Of a stretch of DNA of 64,000 bases, positions 1-9,074 are shown in pieces (position 1 is the stretch's first letter; every line of letters begins with the position of its first letter). Under the pieces are notes generated by a model. It worked only from the letters and a program-made list of their open reading frames with translations. It did not search any database and was not told where the DNA came from. The translations under genes were made by a program, and so were the position numbers. The stretch is from JABCPE02 sp963518845 (GTDB taxonomy: Bacteria > Bacteroidota > Bacteroidia > Flavobacteriales > Weeksellaceae), in contig CAUQKV010000001.1 of assembly GCA_963518845.1 (NCBI GenBank), forward strand, positions 62,001 through 126,000, in the 5' to 3' direction.

Positions 1-27
1 AGTTTCTCTGTCAATTTTAAAACATAA

Positions 28-55
28 AAAAACACCTTTTAGAAAGGTGCTTTTT
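28..55 (-). terminator. Rho-independent terminator of the first WG-like gene
   Basis: A 7-bp perfect stem (CACCTTT at 33-39 with AAAGGTG at 43-49, 3-nt loop) is flanked by A- and T-runs, just past the stop at 58 on the minus strand. An almost identical copy lies at 1091-1119 behind the next paralog, so the terminator was duplicated with the gene. Confidence 0.75.
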
Positions 56-57
56 AC

Positions 58-1020
58 TTATTTCTTCGGTAAAATAGGATTTCCTTTTATATCCAAAACA
101 AAGTGCTTTCCGCTTTTGTCCGTTGCTAGGAAATATATAGTTACCTTGTCCCTATCTTGTATGTTTTTCCCATCTATTTCTTCTGATGAAGTGTATTTTA
201 TACTATATATTTTATACTTTTCCTGTGGTTTTATCAGCCATTCTTGTGTTGTCAAATCTATCACACCTGATTTTTTGACTTCATTTAAATCTCTACTATC
301 TTTTTGGACACTGTATCCTAAAACAGGATTGTATATAGTAAGATCATACATTATTTCACCATAGAGTTTTTTCTTCCCCGATATAGTTATAAAGCCCTTT
401 TTACCATCGAAATCTTTCACATAGAAAATAGATTCTCCACTCTCTTTATCTTTATAATGAAGCTCCTCCATAGATTCAAAATGAAACTCTTTCAGCTCCT
501 CTCCTTTTTGGTTGATAAGTATCTTCTTTTCTTCTTGTTTAACCACCGCATAATATTCACCTTTATAAAGTATTGGATTTGAGAAATATCGATATTTAAA
601 ATTAAGTTTTGTCATCTCCCCTTTTTCATTCATTTGAAAACCTGGTTCTTCCATCGACTCAACACCTCTCAATGGCCAATAAGGCTCCACATGCGATTCA
701 AAAATTGCTGGTCTTATCGTATAATCTGGAGAAATCATTACATAACTTCCATAACCATACCCTTCAATATATATGTATATATCAACATGAAGATCAGGAT
801 TAAAAGTTCTTGGGCTTCTCAACACAAAATCCGTAAGAATTTTTCTAGATTTCACATCCATCAGCGCCCATTCCTTGCCGTCTTTAGAATATGGAACTAG
901 GTCGGTAAGTTTATAACCTTTTATTTTATCTATAACATATTTTTGTGCTATTTCTTTATTACTCTGTGTAAATCCCAATGCACCTATACCAAGCATCAAG
1001 GCTAATAAAACTCTTTTCAT
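58..1020 (-). CDS. Secreted WG-repeat-like protein, paralog A
   Basis: Unknown function. The 320-aa product starts with a Sec signal peptide (MKRVLLALMLGIGALGFTQ), so it is exported to the periplasm or cell surface. The remainder has a pattern seen in WG-repeat proteins: short beta-rich units with Gly-phi-Ile/Val-Asp followed by Trp-Leu-Ile-Lys-Pro (KSGVIDLTTQEWLIKP near residue 255), and an earlier KKGFITISGKKKLYGE unit. The C-terminus ends in HFVLDIKGNPILP. It is highly similar over its whole length to the proteins at 1122-2069 and 3751-4701. The start ATG lies about 24 nt from a TAAATTGC box that all three paralogs share. Confidence 0.85.
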   Translation of the reverse strand: MKRVLLALMLGIGALGFTQSNKEIAQKYVIDKIKGYKLTDLVPYSKDGKEWALMDVKSRKILTDFVLRSPRTFNPDLHVDIYIYIEGYGYGSYVMISPDYTIRPAIFESHVEPYWPLRGVESMEEPGFQMNEKGEMTKLNFKYRYFSNPILYKGEYYAVVKQEEKKILINQKGEELKEFHFESMEELHYKDKESGESIFYVKDFDGKKGFITISGKKKLYGEIMYDLTIYNPVLGYSVQKDSRDLNEVKKSGVIDLTTQEWLIKPQEKYKIYSIKYTSSEEIDGKNIQDRDKVTIYFLATDKSGKHFVLDIKGNPILPKK

Positions 1021-1043
1021 TTCTTATTCTTTTATTTTTGTGT

Positions 1044-1051
1044 GCAATTTA
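1044..1051 (-). promoter_or_regulatory. Putative -7 box (TAAATTGC) of paralog A
   Basis: On the minus strand the sequence reads TAAATTGC, a near match to the Bacteroidota -7 consensus TAnnTTTG. The same box and the same flanking text up to the ATG occur in front of all three WG-like paralogs (2095-2102, 4725-4732), which supports a functional, co-duplicated promoter. Confidence 0.5.
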
Positions 1052-1090
1052 CGGATTTTTGCTGTTTTTCTATTAGTTTTAAAGCATAAA

Positions 1091-1119
1091 AAACACCTTT
1101 TAGAAAGGTGCTTTTTTTT
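1091..1119 (-). terminator. Terminator of paralog B (duplicate of the one at 28-55)
   Basis: CACCTTT at 1094-1100 pairs with AAAGGTG at 1104-1110, with A-run and T-run flanks. It lies directly behind the stop of the 1122-2069 gene on the minus strand and matches the terminator at 28-55 almost base for base. Confidence 0.75.
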
Positions 1120-1121
1120 AC

Positions 1122-2069
1122 TTATTCTTTTGGTAAAATAGGATTTCCTTTTATATCCAAAACAAAGTGCTGTCCGCTTTGGTCTGTTGCTAAGAAATAT
1201 ATAGTGACTTTATTCCTATCTGTTTCATCATATTTTTTTAATTTTTCTGATGAAGTATAAAGAATATTGTATATTCTATAAATTTCCTGTGGTTTTATCA
1301 GCCACTCTTGTGTGGTCATATCCACTATACCCGATTTTTTAATTTGTCCATAATAATAATCTTTCTGAGCACTATACCCTAAAACACTATTGTATATAGT
1401 AAAATCATTCATCAGCTCACCATAGAGTTTTTTCTTCCCTGATATGGTTACAAATCCCTTTTTACCATCAAAATCTTCCACATAGAAAACAGCTTCATTT
1501 GTCTTTTCATCTTTATAACCAATATTTGATATTTCCTTGAAATAAAACCCTTTCTGTTCTTCTCCTTTTTCGTTAATAAGCATCCTGCCTTTCCTTTTAC
1601 TAAAAGAAGTTATGACATAATATACTCCTTTATACAAAATTGGTTCAGATATATCATAATAGCTGGAATGATGGGATATTATTTTTCCATTTTGATCAAC
1701 TTTAAAACCAAGTTCATTTGTTTTCATAAGTAGTTCCATTCCTTTTGTATATGGTGGAGGTTCTATTATTGGTGAAATAGTATAATCAGAAGAAATTTCC
1801 ATCTCTTCTTGCAGTCCATTTATATCTATATAAACATAAAATTTAGGAATAAAAGTTCTTGCTTCATTCAACACAAAATCTGTAAGCACTTTTCTGGATT
1901 TCACATCCATCAGTGCCCATTTATCACCGTCTTTGGAGTATGGAACTAGGTCTGTAGGCTTGTAGTTTTTTATTTTATCTACAATTTCGGTTTTTACAAT
2001 GTTTTTCTTGTCCTGTGCAAAGCCCAATACACTCGTACCAAGCATCAAGGCTAATAAAACTCTTTTCAT
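1122..2069 (-). CDS. Secreted WG-repeat-like protein, paralog B
   Basis: The 315-aa product has a signal peptide (MKRVLLALMLGTSVLGFAQ) and the same beta-repeat layout as the flanking paralogs, with KKGFVTISGKKKLYGE in the middle and KSGIVDMTTQEWLIKP near the C-terminus. It is closer to the protein at 3751-4701: both have the DINGLQEEMEISSDYT segment, which 58-1020 lacks. Function unknown; export and a beta-rich repeat fold are all the sequence supports. Confidence 0.85.
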   Translation of the reverse strand: MKRVLLALMLGTSVLGFAQDKKNIVKTEIVDKIKNYKPTDLVPYSKDGDKWALMDVKSRKVLTDFVLNEARTFIPKFYVYIDINGLQEEMEISSDYTISPIIEPPPYTKGMELLMKTNELGFKVDQNGKIISHHSSYYDISEPILYKGVYYVITSFSKRKGRMLINEKGEEQKGFYFKEISNIGYKDEKTNEAVFYVEDFDGKKGFVTISGKKKLYGELMNDFTIYNSVLGYSAQKDYYYGQIKKSGIVDMTTQEWLIKPQEIYRIYNILYTSSEKLKKYDETDRNKVTIYFLATDQSGQHFVLDIKGNPILPKE

Positions 2070-2094
2070 TTCTTATTCTTTTTTTATTTTGTGT

Positions 2095-2102
2095 GCAATT
2101 TA
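2095..2102 (-). promoter_or_regulatory. Putative -7 box (TAAATTGC) of paralog B
   Basis: Same TAAATTGC box and same spacing to the ATG as in front of the other two paralogs. Confidence 0.5.
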
Positions 2103-2140
2103 CAAAATTTTAACCTTCTGATAGTTTTTTCAAACAAATT

Positions 2141-2170
2141 AAAAAAAGCAGTCAAATTGACTACTTTTTC
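2141..2170 (-). terminator. Terminator after the 473-aa secreted protein gene
   Basis: AGTCAA (2150-2155) pairs with TTGACT (2157-2162). On the minus strand the hairpin is followed by a T-run. It lies about 60 nt past the stop of the 2224-3645 gene. Confidence 0.6.
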
Positions 2171-2223
2171 TATTCTTAATTATTATCAAAATCTTTCAGA
2201 TATTTTATCTATATCATAATATG

Positions 2224-3645
2224 TTAATCCAAATTTTCTATAAGTGTGCGCAGATTTTTCAAATCTTTTTTGGATAATGAAGGGCGAAGTTTTTCTATCT
2301 CCAATATACTTCTTCGCAGAGCATCCAGCGTGCCGTCATAGTAGACATTATCCACCTTTGGATAAAGGTACAAATCACATGTCTGACCCATGAAATGCAG
2401 CAGCTGTTTCTGTAATTCCTCGTTTTCAAAAACAGAAACCTGTCCATAGATATCGCTGCAGAACTGCGGAATGGCTTGTTTTAGGTTTTCTGATCGCAAG
2501 GCATCATCGAGAGCCAAATTCGGTTTTTTCTCCATATGCATGGTCTTGTAGGCTGAGCTGTATTTAGGGAATTCTCTTGCTTCCGCTTCAAATTCTTCTG
2601 GTTCAAGAGCTCTCACCTCAGTCGCCTCCTCTATCTTCGGTGCTTTTTCAGGATCAAACGCCTCTACTTCTTTCACATATTCTTGGAAGAATTTCATCAA
2701 CTTTTTATACTCTTCCTTGCTTATATGTTTGGTTTTCAAATGGTTTTTCAGGATTGATTTATAATTTAATTTCAGAAGCGCTATAGTTTTTTTTCTGCCC
2801 TCTCCCGATGTATAGTCTTCTTCATTGGAACGAAAAGCTGTAATCTGATGAAAAAGATAGTCATTATCTAAACCATTGTTTTTATATGCATTCGTATTAT
2901 ATACATCCAGCAAAGGATCAACAGCATAGCCTTCTTCTGATGCATCAATCGCTGAGCAATCATGTTCTTCTTCCCCTCTTGCTTCTGCTTCTTTTTCAAC
3001 TTTTTCCATAGCTTCTTTTTCAGCGAAACCCATTGCTATCTGTTTGGTATCCAAAGCCATAGATAAATTCAAAGGTTCGTTTTTGGTTAGATTAATGATA
3101 ATCTTATCATTTCCCTCTTCAATAGCTGCAGAAAGTATCAGACCTTTTTTGGTATTTCCGCCGAATACTTTACTAAAATTGTCAAAACTGCTGGTTTCAT
3201 CCACACAGACCTCCATGACAACTTTTCCTTTTTCTACCAAAGCTCCCTCGTAGTAGTTACAAGAAACCCCTCCTACTTTTCCTTTTTTATTTGTTTTGGT
3301 AAAACCAACCTTAATGATTACTTCTTCAATGTTTCGTGGATTCATTGCTATGGTTCTATCCACCGCATCTATCATCGCCCAGAAAGGAAACTTTTTACCA
3401 AAAAGCATATAGTAACTACCGATAGAATACGGAAAATCTTCCATTCTAGGTTTAACTCTCAGCATACCATATGATGAAGAATGATAATACTCCAGCACTC
3501 CCACTTCTCTTACACTCCTCTTGCTCTCTTTACTGCTGGCTACATCCTGTTCATAGACTAATTTTCTATCAAATTTCACGGTTTCCATCTGCCCAAAAGC
3601 AAGCGAAACCACGAATAAACCGAATGTAAAAAATAGTTTTTTCAT
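2224..3645 (-). CDS. Secreted protein of unknown function (473 aa)
   Basis: Not recognised. A signal peptide (MKKLFFTFGLFVVSLAFGQ) is followed by a beta-rich N-terminal half (about residues 20-200) with paired cysteines in GGVSCNYYEG and VMEVCVDE. Next come an acidic, charged linker rich in Glu/Lys (about 205-235 and 320-350) and a helical C-terminal region with FCSDIYGQ and GQTCDLYLYP. It sits between two WG-like paralogs on the same strand but is not homologous to them. Its own terminator and the about 100-nt gap to the upstream paralog suggest a separate transcript. The location suggests a cell-envelope role; nothing more specific can be said. Confidence 0.8.
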   Translation of the reverse strand: MKKLFFTFGLFVVSLAFGQMETVKFDRKLVYEQDVASSKESKRSVREVGVLEYYHSSSYGMLRVKPRMEDFPYSIGSYYMLFGKKFPFWAMIDAVDRTIAMNPRNIEEVIIKVGFTKTNKKGKVGGVSCNYYEGALVEKGKVVMEVCVDETSSFDNFSKVFGGNTKKGLILSAAIEEGNDKIIINLTKNEPLNLSMALDTKQIAMGFAEKEAMEKVEKEAEARGEEEHDCSAIDASEEGYAVDPLLDVYNTNAYKNNGLDNDYLFHQITAFRSNEEDYTSGEGRKKTIALLKLNYKSILKNHLKTKHISKEEYKKLMKFFQEYVKEVEAFDPEKAPKIEEATEVRALEPEEFEAEAREFPKYSSAYKTMHMEKKPNLALDDALRSENLKQAIPQFCSDIYGQVSVFENEELQKQLLHFMGQTCDLYLYPKVDNVYYDGTLDALRRSILEIEKLRPSLSKKDLKNLRTLIENLD

Positions 3646-3750
3646 AATATTTTATTTTAATCTGTTTCCTTAAAAAAAATCACTCAACTAAATTAAGGTT
3701 TTTTCAGAAACGAATAAAATATTTTTTCGTTTTTCTAACAAAAATCATAC

Positions 3751-4701
3751 TTATTCCCTCGGTAAAATAGGATTTCCTTTTATATCCAAAACAAAGTGCT
3801 GACCGCTTTTGTCCGTTGCTAAGAAATATATAGTAGCTTTGTTTCTATTTTCTATTTTTCTATCATCTATTTCTTCCGATGAAGTATAAATTATTCTATA
3901 GATTTTATACTTTTCCTGCGGTTTTATCAGCCATTTTTGTGTAACTAAATCTACCACGCCTGATTTTTTAATTTTCATAACATCATAACTTTCTTTCTGG
4001 ATACTATACCCTAAAACACTATTGTATACAGTAAAATCGTCCATTAGTTCACCATCAAGCTTTTTCTTCCCTGATATGGTAACAAAACCCTTTTTACCAC
4101 TGAAATCTTTCACATAGAAAATAGATTCATTTGTCTTTTCATCTTTATAATCAGTATTTTCCATTTTTTTGAAATAAAACCCTTTCTGTTCTTCTCCCTT
4201 TTCGTTAATAAGCATCCTGCCTTCCTTTTGGTTAATGGAGATTATAGCATAATATACCCCTTTATACAATATAGGTTCAGATATATTATAATAGCTCAAA
4301 TAATGGGAGATGATTTTTCCATTTTCATCAACTTTAAAACCTAGTTTATTGGTCTTTTCAATAATTTCTTTTCTAATTGGTGGCGGAGGAGTTTCTATTA
4401 TCGGTGAAGTAGTATAATCTGAAGAAATTTCCATCTCTTCTTGCAGTCCATTTATATCTATATAAACATAAAATTCAGGATTAAAAGTACTTGGGCTTCT
4501 CATCACAAAATCTGTAAGGATTTTTCTGGATTTCACATCCATCAGCGCCCATTTCTTGCCGTCTTTGGAGTATGGAACTAAATCGGTTGGATTGTAGTTT
4601 TTTATTTTATCTACAATTTCGATTTTTACAATGTTTTTCTTGTCCTGTGTGAAGCCCAATACACCTATACCAATCATCAAGGCTAATAAAATTCTTTTCA
4701 T
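3751..4701 (-). CDS. Secreted WG-repeat-like protein, paralog C
   Basis: The 316-aa product has a signal peptide (MKRILLALMIGIGVLGFTQ) and is the third copy of the family. It carries the ISSDYT segment shared with paralog B, KKGFVTISGKKKLDGE, and KSGVVDLVTQKWLIKP near the end. A distinctive run of four prolines after IIET (about residue 110) marks this copy. A weak hairpin around 3709-3736 (AACGAA/TTCGTT) may end the transcript. The perfect conservation of the C-terminal motif across copies suggests selection or recent duplication. Confidence 0.85.
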   Translation of the reverse strand: MKRILLALMIGIGVLGFTQDKKNIVKIEIVDKIKNYNPTDLVPYSKDGKKWALMDVKSRKILTDFVMRSPSTFNPEFYVYIDINGLQEEMEISSDYTTSPIIETPPPPIRKEIIEKTNKLGFKVDENGKIISHYLSYYNISEPILYKGVYYAIISINQKEGRMLINEKGEEQKGFYFKKMENTDYKDEKTNESIFYVKDFSGKKGFVTISGKKKLDGELMDDFTVYNSVLGYSIQKESYDVMKIKKSGVVDLVTQKWLIKPQEKYKIYRIIYTSSEEIDDRKIENRNKATIYFLATDKSGQHFVLDIKGNPILPRE

Positions 4702-4724
4702 TTCTTATTCTTTTATTTTTTTGT

Positions 4725-4732
4725 GCAATTTA
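4725..4732 (-). promoter_or_regulatory. Putative -7 box (TAAATTGC) of paralog C
   Basis: Third copy of the box shared by the WG-like paralogs, about 24 nt from the ATG at 4701. Confidence 0.5.
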
Positions 4733-4779
4733 CAGAAATTTTAATTTGGCTTAAAGCGCTTTTGTATCGTTTTTTTGTT

Positions 4780-4787
4780 TATCTTTG
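4780..4787 (+). promoter_or_regulatory. -7 box TATCTTTG of the small helical protein gene
   Basis: An exact TAnnTTTG match 27 nt before the ATG at 4815. A TTTG lies at 4761-4764, but the spacing (15 nt) is short for a -33 element. Confidence 0.55.
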
Positions 4788-4814
4788 TCTTATTAACATT
4801 TAAAATTAAAGAAA

Positions 4815-5087
4815 ATGGACACTAATGAACTAAAACAAAAATTCCAAGAACAAATAGAAAACGCTAAAAAAGAACTGGAAATCCTAAAAGGTAAAGCAGA
4901 AGAGCTCTCTGGTGATGCCAAAGCAGAACTAGAAGAAAAAAGCAAACTTTTGGAAGCAAAATTAGAAGAAGCAGAAGACAAATGGGATGAAATAAAAGAC
5001 CTTGCAGAAGATAAACTAGATGATTTAAAATCTGACCTCAGTAAATTCTGGGATTCCGCAAAATCTAAATTAGACGATTTGTTCTAA
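4815..5087 (+). CDS. Small charged alpha-helical protein (90 aa)
   Basis: This 90-aa protein is almost entirely Lys/Glu/Asp/Leu/Ala with heptad-like spacing of leucines (KELEILKGKAEELSGDAKAE), so it should form one or two long amphipathic helices or a coiled coil. There is no signal peptide, cysteine or membrane segment. The repeated K-A-E/D-E-L-S/D pattern resembles stress-associated small helical proteins (YtxH/LEA/apolipoprotein-like), but no family can be assigned with certainty. It has its own promoter box and a strong terminator, so it is a single-gene transcript divergent from paralog C. Confidence 0.8.
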   Translation: MDTNELKQKFQEQIENAKKELEILKGKAEELSGDAKAELEEKSKLLEAKLEEAEDKWDEIKDLAEDKLDDLKSDLSKFWDSAKSKLDDLF

Positions 5088-5099
5088 CATCAGAAAACA

Positions 5100-5131
5100 A
5101 AAAAACACCTCCTTTTCAGAGGTGTTTTTTA
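5100..5131. terminator. Bidirectional terminator between the small helical gene and purL
   Basis: CACCTC (5106-5111) pairs with GAGGTG (5119-5124), flanked by an A-run on the left and a T-run on the right. It can serve both the plus-strand gene ending at 5087 and the minus-strand purL ending at 5153. Confidence 0.8.
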
Positions 5132-5152
5132 TATTTATGTAGTCGTATTTTC

Positions 5153-8100
5153 CTACTTAAAATACTCCACGCCATTCCTGAAAATATTGTGGTAGTTGGC
5201 CGTTGGGATATTTTTCAGCAGTCCTTCCGCGAAGCGCTCTGGATGCCCCATTCTTCCGAAGATTTTTCCGCTTCGGCTGGTAATTCCTTCTATTCCAAAC
5301 AGCGAATTATTCGGATTATACGGCATACCATGAGCTATTTTCCCCTCAAAATCAATGTATTGGGTAGCTATCTGCCCATTTTTGTAGAGCTCTGTCAGCA
5401 CCTCCTCACTCGCCATGAAACGCCCTTCTCCGTGGGAAATTGGGATGGTATACACCTCGTTTTTCATGCCTTTCAGCCACGGCGAATCATCATTCACCAC
5501 CTTCACATCCACCATTTGGGAAATATGGCGCCCTATCGCGTTGTGAGCGAGTGTAGGCGAGTTTTCATCCAAATCTCTTATCTCCCCATACGGCAGAAGT
5601 CCAGATTTTACCAAGGCTTGGAAGCCGTTACATATCCCCAGAATCATCCCGTCACGCTCCAAAAGGCGGTAAACAGCAGACTTCATTTGTTCATTTTTAA
5701 GAACATTGACGATGAATTTCGCTGAACCATCAGGCTCGTCCCCTGCGGAAAATCCTCCTGAGAAAACAAGAATTTGAGACTGGTCTATTTCCTTCGTCCA
5801 AGCCTCTATACTCTCCTCCAAAAGGCTTTTGGTAAGGTTAATGAGCGGCAACGAGGTCACCTCTGCTCCCTCTTTTCGGAAAGCATTTTGGGTTTCGTAT
5901 TCGCAGTTCGTCCCTGGGAAAATCGGTGCGAAAACCCTTGGTTTTGCGATGTTATGTTTCTTGATAATGATATTTTTAGGACTCGTAGAATTCAGCTTTT
6001 CATCGATGTTGATTTCTATTCTGTCCGGTTCGGCAGTCGGGAAAAGATTTTCAAAAGTCTGCGTATAAGCCGAAAGCAATTTACCAAGGTCAAACGCTTT
6101 TTTATTGATTACCAAAGTTTTTCCTTCGGTCACTTTTCCTATTTTATGAAGCTGGGAATGAGCCAGTTCCGTTTTACTTTCAATGATAAAACCACCTATG
6201 TTTTTCTCTAAAATCTGGCTTTCTGCAAATTCCACCTCTGCACCGAGATAATTTCCAAAACACATTTTTGCCAATGAAACTGCCGCTCCACCGTCTTTTA
6301 TGGTCTTTACAGAAACGATGTTTCCTGCTTTTATCTGCTGATGAACGAAATCAAAAACCTCTTTCAAAGTTTCATAATCTGGCAGTCCATTTTCTTTATT
6401 TTGATGATAAAAATGATAAATATTATTTCCTGCCTGCTTAAACTCTGGCGAAATAATGTGTTTTTTCTGCCCATCTGCACAAGCGAAGGAAATCAATGTC
6501 GGCGGTACATTCAGATTTTGGTAAGTTCCACTCATAGAGTCCTTTCCTCCAATGGCAGCCAGCCCAAAATTCATCTGCGCATCATAAGCCCCAAGGAGCG
6601 ATGCCAGCGGTTTGCCCCATTTTTCTGGGTTTTGACCTAATTTTTCAAAATATTCCTGAAAGCTCAATCGGATTTTTCTATAATCACCGCCCATAGCTAC
6701 GATTTTCGCCACGGACTCCACCACTGCATCCGCTGCCCCTATCAGAGAATTTTGTGAAGATATTTCGGCATCAAAGCCCCACGCTGCCAGAGATACCGTT
6801 TCTACATTTTTCGCATTTAAAACAGGCAGTGTCTGTACGCTTCCCTCCATCTCGGTAATCTGGTGTTTTCCGCCCAAAGGCATAGCCACCGTAGTCGCAC
6901 CGACAGAAGAGTCAAACATCTCCAACAAGCCTTTTTGAGAGGCTGTATTTTTATCCGAAAGTATCTTGATGAGGTTTTCTTCGTTAAATATTTCGGTCTG
7001 ATTTTCAAGCTTTTGAAGGTGGGAAATTTCGGCATTTTGAGATTTTGCACAGCCGTTGGAATTTAGAAATTCTCGGCTCAAATCTACTATTTTCGTACCT
7101 TTCCAGAACATCTGCATTCTGCCCGAATCGGTAACTTTCGCCACCTCCACAGCTTTGATGTTTTCTCTTTCACAGAAATGGATAAATTGGTCTTTATCCT
7201 TGGCATCCACCACCACAGCGATACGCTCCTGCGATTCGGAAATGGCAAGCTCTGTTCCGTTCAACCCTTCATATTTCAAAGGTAAAATATCCAAATCTAT
7301 CTCCAAAGAATCGGCAATTTCACCGATAGCCACAGAAACTCCACCCGCTCCGAAATCATTAGATTTCTTTATCAAAGTCGTAACTTCTGGATTACGGAAA
7401 AGCCTTTGGATTTTTCTTTCCTCCACGGCATTCCCTTTCTGAACTTCGGTAGAAAGTGTATGTATAGAGGTTTCGTCCTGCTCCTTGGAAGAACCTGTAG
7501 CGCCACCTACTCCATCTCGCCCTGTGGCACCACCAAGCAAAATCACGATGTCGCCATTCTGTGGTTTTTCGCGTTTCACCCAAGTTTTCGGAACTGCACC
7601 GACCACGAAACCTACTTCCATTCTCTTCGCTCTGTAGCCTTCGTGATAGATTTCATTAACCATCGTAGTGGCTAGTCCTATCTGATTTCCGTAAGAAGAA
7701 TAGCCATTCGCCGCCTGCTTTGTGATGGTTCTCTGTGGAAGTTTTCCCTGCAAAGTCGCAGAAACAGGCTCTAGAACATCCGCCGCACCGCTCAGACGCA
7801 TCGCCTGATACACGAAAGCGCGCCCAGAAAGCGGGTCACGGATGGCACCGCCAAGACAAGTAGAAGCACCACCAAAAGGCTCTATTTCAGTAGGGTGATT
7901 GTGCGTTTCGTTTTTGAAAAGAAGATACCAAGGCTCTTTTTTTCCATCAAACTCCGCCTCTATTTCTATCGTGCAGGCATTGATTTCATCAGAAACCACA
8001 AGGTTTTCTAATTTACCTGTTTTATGGAAATATCTGGCACAGACCGTTGCCAAATCCATCAGTGAAATAGGTTTTGCTTCTCTTCCTAAGAACTTTCTTT

Positions 8101-8842
8101 TTTCTAAATAATCGGCGAAGATTTTATCCAAAGTTTCTTTAAACTCGCCTTTGAACTGAATGTCTTTCAGCTCGGTTTCAAATGTGGTGTGTCGGCAGTG
8201 GTCACTCCAGTAAGTGTCTAAAACTTTGAGCTCGGTCTCGGTAGGATTTCTGTTTTCTGATTGGAAATAATTTTGAATAAAAAGCAAATCATCAAACCCA
8301 AAAGCAAAGCCGTGCTGCTTGTAGAATTGCTCCAATTCAACCTCATTAAAACCGATAAAACCTTCATGAACAATCACAGGAGTTGGTTTTTCCTGCGCTG
8401 GAATTTCCAGTTTGGACAAATCTTTTTCTCTACTCTCTACCTTGTTGATAAGCAAGTCTTTAACCTTATCCAAATCCGCGAAAGAAATACCCTTTATCTC
8501 GATAAGTTTTCCGCTTCGCACGGCAGCGTTGTCCGTTCCTGTAAGCAGCGAAATGCACTGCTCCGCCGAATCTGCCCTCTGGTCATACTGCCCAGGGAGA
8601 AATTCTGTAGCGAAATACTGCTCTTGCGCTGGATTTTCTGTGTGAATGATGTCTGTAACCGGGTCTGCGAAAACGCTGCCTACCATTTTGGAAAAATCGC
8701 CTTCGGACAACCCAAAAACATCGTAAATATTATAAACTTTTACATTCTCTATTTTGGGAAGAATGCTCTTGATTTCAGTTAGAATTTTAGGACTTTCTAC
8801 ATCGAAAATCCCTTTTTTCTCTACGAAGATTCTCTTTTTCAT
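5153..8842 (-). CDS. purL: Phosphoribosylformylglycinamidine synthase (single-chain PurL)
   Basis: Fourth step of de novo purine synthesis: FGAR + Gln + ATP to FGAM. At 1229 aa it is the large single-chain form. The PurS-like N-terminus is followed by two AIR-synthase-type halves; ATP/substrate segments include TYWSDHCRHTTFETE and KNETHNHPTEIEPFGGAST near residues 220-330. The C-terminal glutamine amidotransferase domain (from about residue 955) carries PGTNCEYE, the nucleophile Cys in GICNGFQAL, and a His/Glu pair in GRMGHPERF. The start MKKRIFVEKKG follows a TAAATTTG box on the minus strand. No other purine gene is adjacent; purB is 5.5 kb away. Confidence 0.98.
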   Translation of the reverse strand: MKKRIFVEKKGIFDVESPKILTEIKSILPKIENVKVYNIYDVFGLSEGDFSKMVGSVFADPVTDIIHTENPAQEQYFATEFLPGQYDQRADSAEQCISLLTGTDNAAVRSGKLIEIKGISFADLDKVKDLLINKVESREKDLSKLEIPAQEKPTPVIVHEGFIGFNEVELEQFYKQHGFAFGFDDLLFIQNYFQSENRNPTETELKVLDTYWSDHCRHTTFETELKDIQFKGEFKETLDKIFADYLEKRKFLGREAKPISLMDLATVCARYFHKTGKLENLVVSDEINACTIEIEAEFDGKKEPWYLLFKNETHNHPTEIEPFGGASTCLGGAIRDPLSGRAFVYQAMRLSGAADVLEPVSATLQGKLPQRTITKQAANGYSSYGNQIGLATTMVNEIYHEGYRAKRMEVGFVVGAVPKTWVKREKPQNGDIVILLGGATGRDGVGGATGSSKEQDETSIHTLSTEVQKGNAVEERKIQRLFRNPEVTTLIKKSNDFGAGGVSVAIGEIADSLEIDLDILPLKYEGLNGTELAISESQERIAVVVDAKDKDQFIHFCERENIKAVEVAKVTDSGRMQMFWKGTKIVDLSREFLNSNGCAKSQNAEISHLQKLENQTEIFNEENLIKILSDKNTASQKGLLEMFDSSVGATTVAMPLGGKHQITEMEGSVQTLPVLNAKNVETVSLAAWGFDAEISSQNSLIGAADAVVESVAKIVAMGGDYRKIRLSFQEYFEKLGQNPEKWGKPLASLLGAYDAQMNFGLAAIGGKDSMSGTYQNLNVPPTLISFACADGQKKHIISPEFKQAGNNIYHFYHQNKENGLPDYETLKEVFDFVHQQIKAGNIVSVKTIKDGGAAVSLAKMCFGNYLGAEVEFAESQILEKNIGGFIIESKTELAHSQLHKIGKVTEGKTLVINKKAFDLGKLLSAYTQTFENLFPTAEPDRIEINIDEKLNSTSPKNIIIKKHNIAKPRVFAPIFPGTNCEYETQNAFRKEGAEVTSLPLINLTKSLLEESIEAWTKEIDQSQILVFSGGFSAGDEPDGSAKFIVNVLKNEQMKSAVYRLLERDGMILGICNGFQALVKSGLLPYGEIRDLDENSPTLAHNAIGRHISQMVDVKVVNDDSPWLKGMKNEVYTIPISHGEGRFMASEEVLTELYKNGQIATQYIDFEGKIAHGMPYNPNNSLFGIEGITSRSGKIFGRMGHPERFAEGLLKNIPTANYHNIFRNGVEYFK

Positions 8843-8867
8843 TTTTTAGTTATTATAGGGAGTTCTG

Positions 8868-8875
8868 CAAATTTA
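8868..8875 (-). promoter_or_regulatory. -7 box TAAATTTG of purL
   Basis: Exact TAnnTTTG match on the minus strand, 25 nt before the purL ATG. No riboswitch or operator structure was noticed in the short leader. Confidence 0.55.
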
Positions 8876-8998
8876 CATTTTATCCGCTAAAATAACTACT
8901 ACAAAAAGGAATAATTATCAATGATTTTTTAAGTTTTTTCTGCTCTGTCTTAGTAGGCGTTTCTCATTTTGTAATCTGAACTACCAAAGCATCACATT

Positions 8999-9045
8999 TC
9001 AAAAAAACAAAACTGCTTTGAACATCTATCCAAAACAGTTTTTCC
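8999..9045 (-). terminator. Terminator after the 69-aa gene
   Basis: AAAACTG (9009-9015) pairs with CAGTTTT (9036-9042), and inner TTG/CAA pairs extend the hairpin. On the minus strand it is followed by GTTTTTTT. It ends the 9896-9075 transcription unit. Confidence 0.6.
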
Positions 9046-9074
9046 TTTCCACAATCCATTGTCCTTGCAATATT

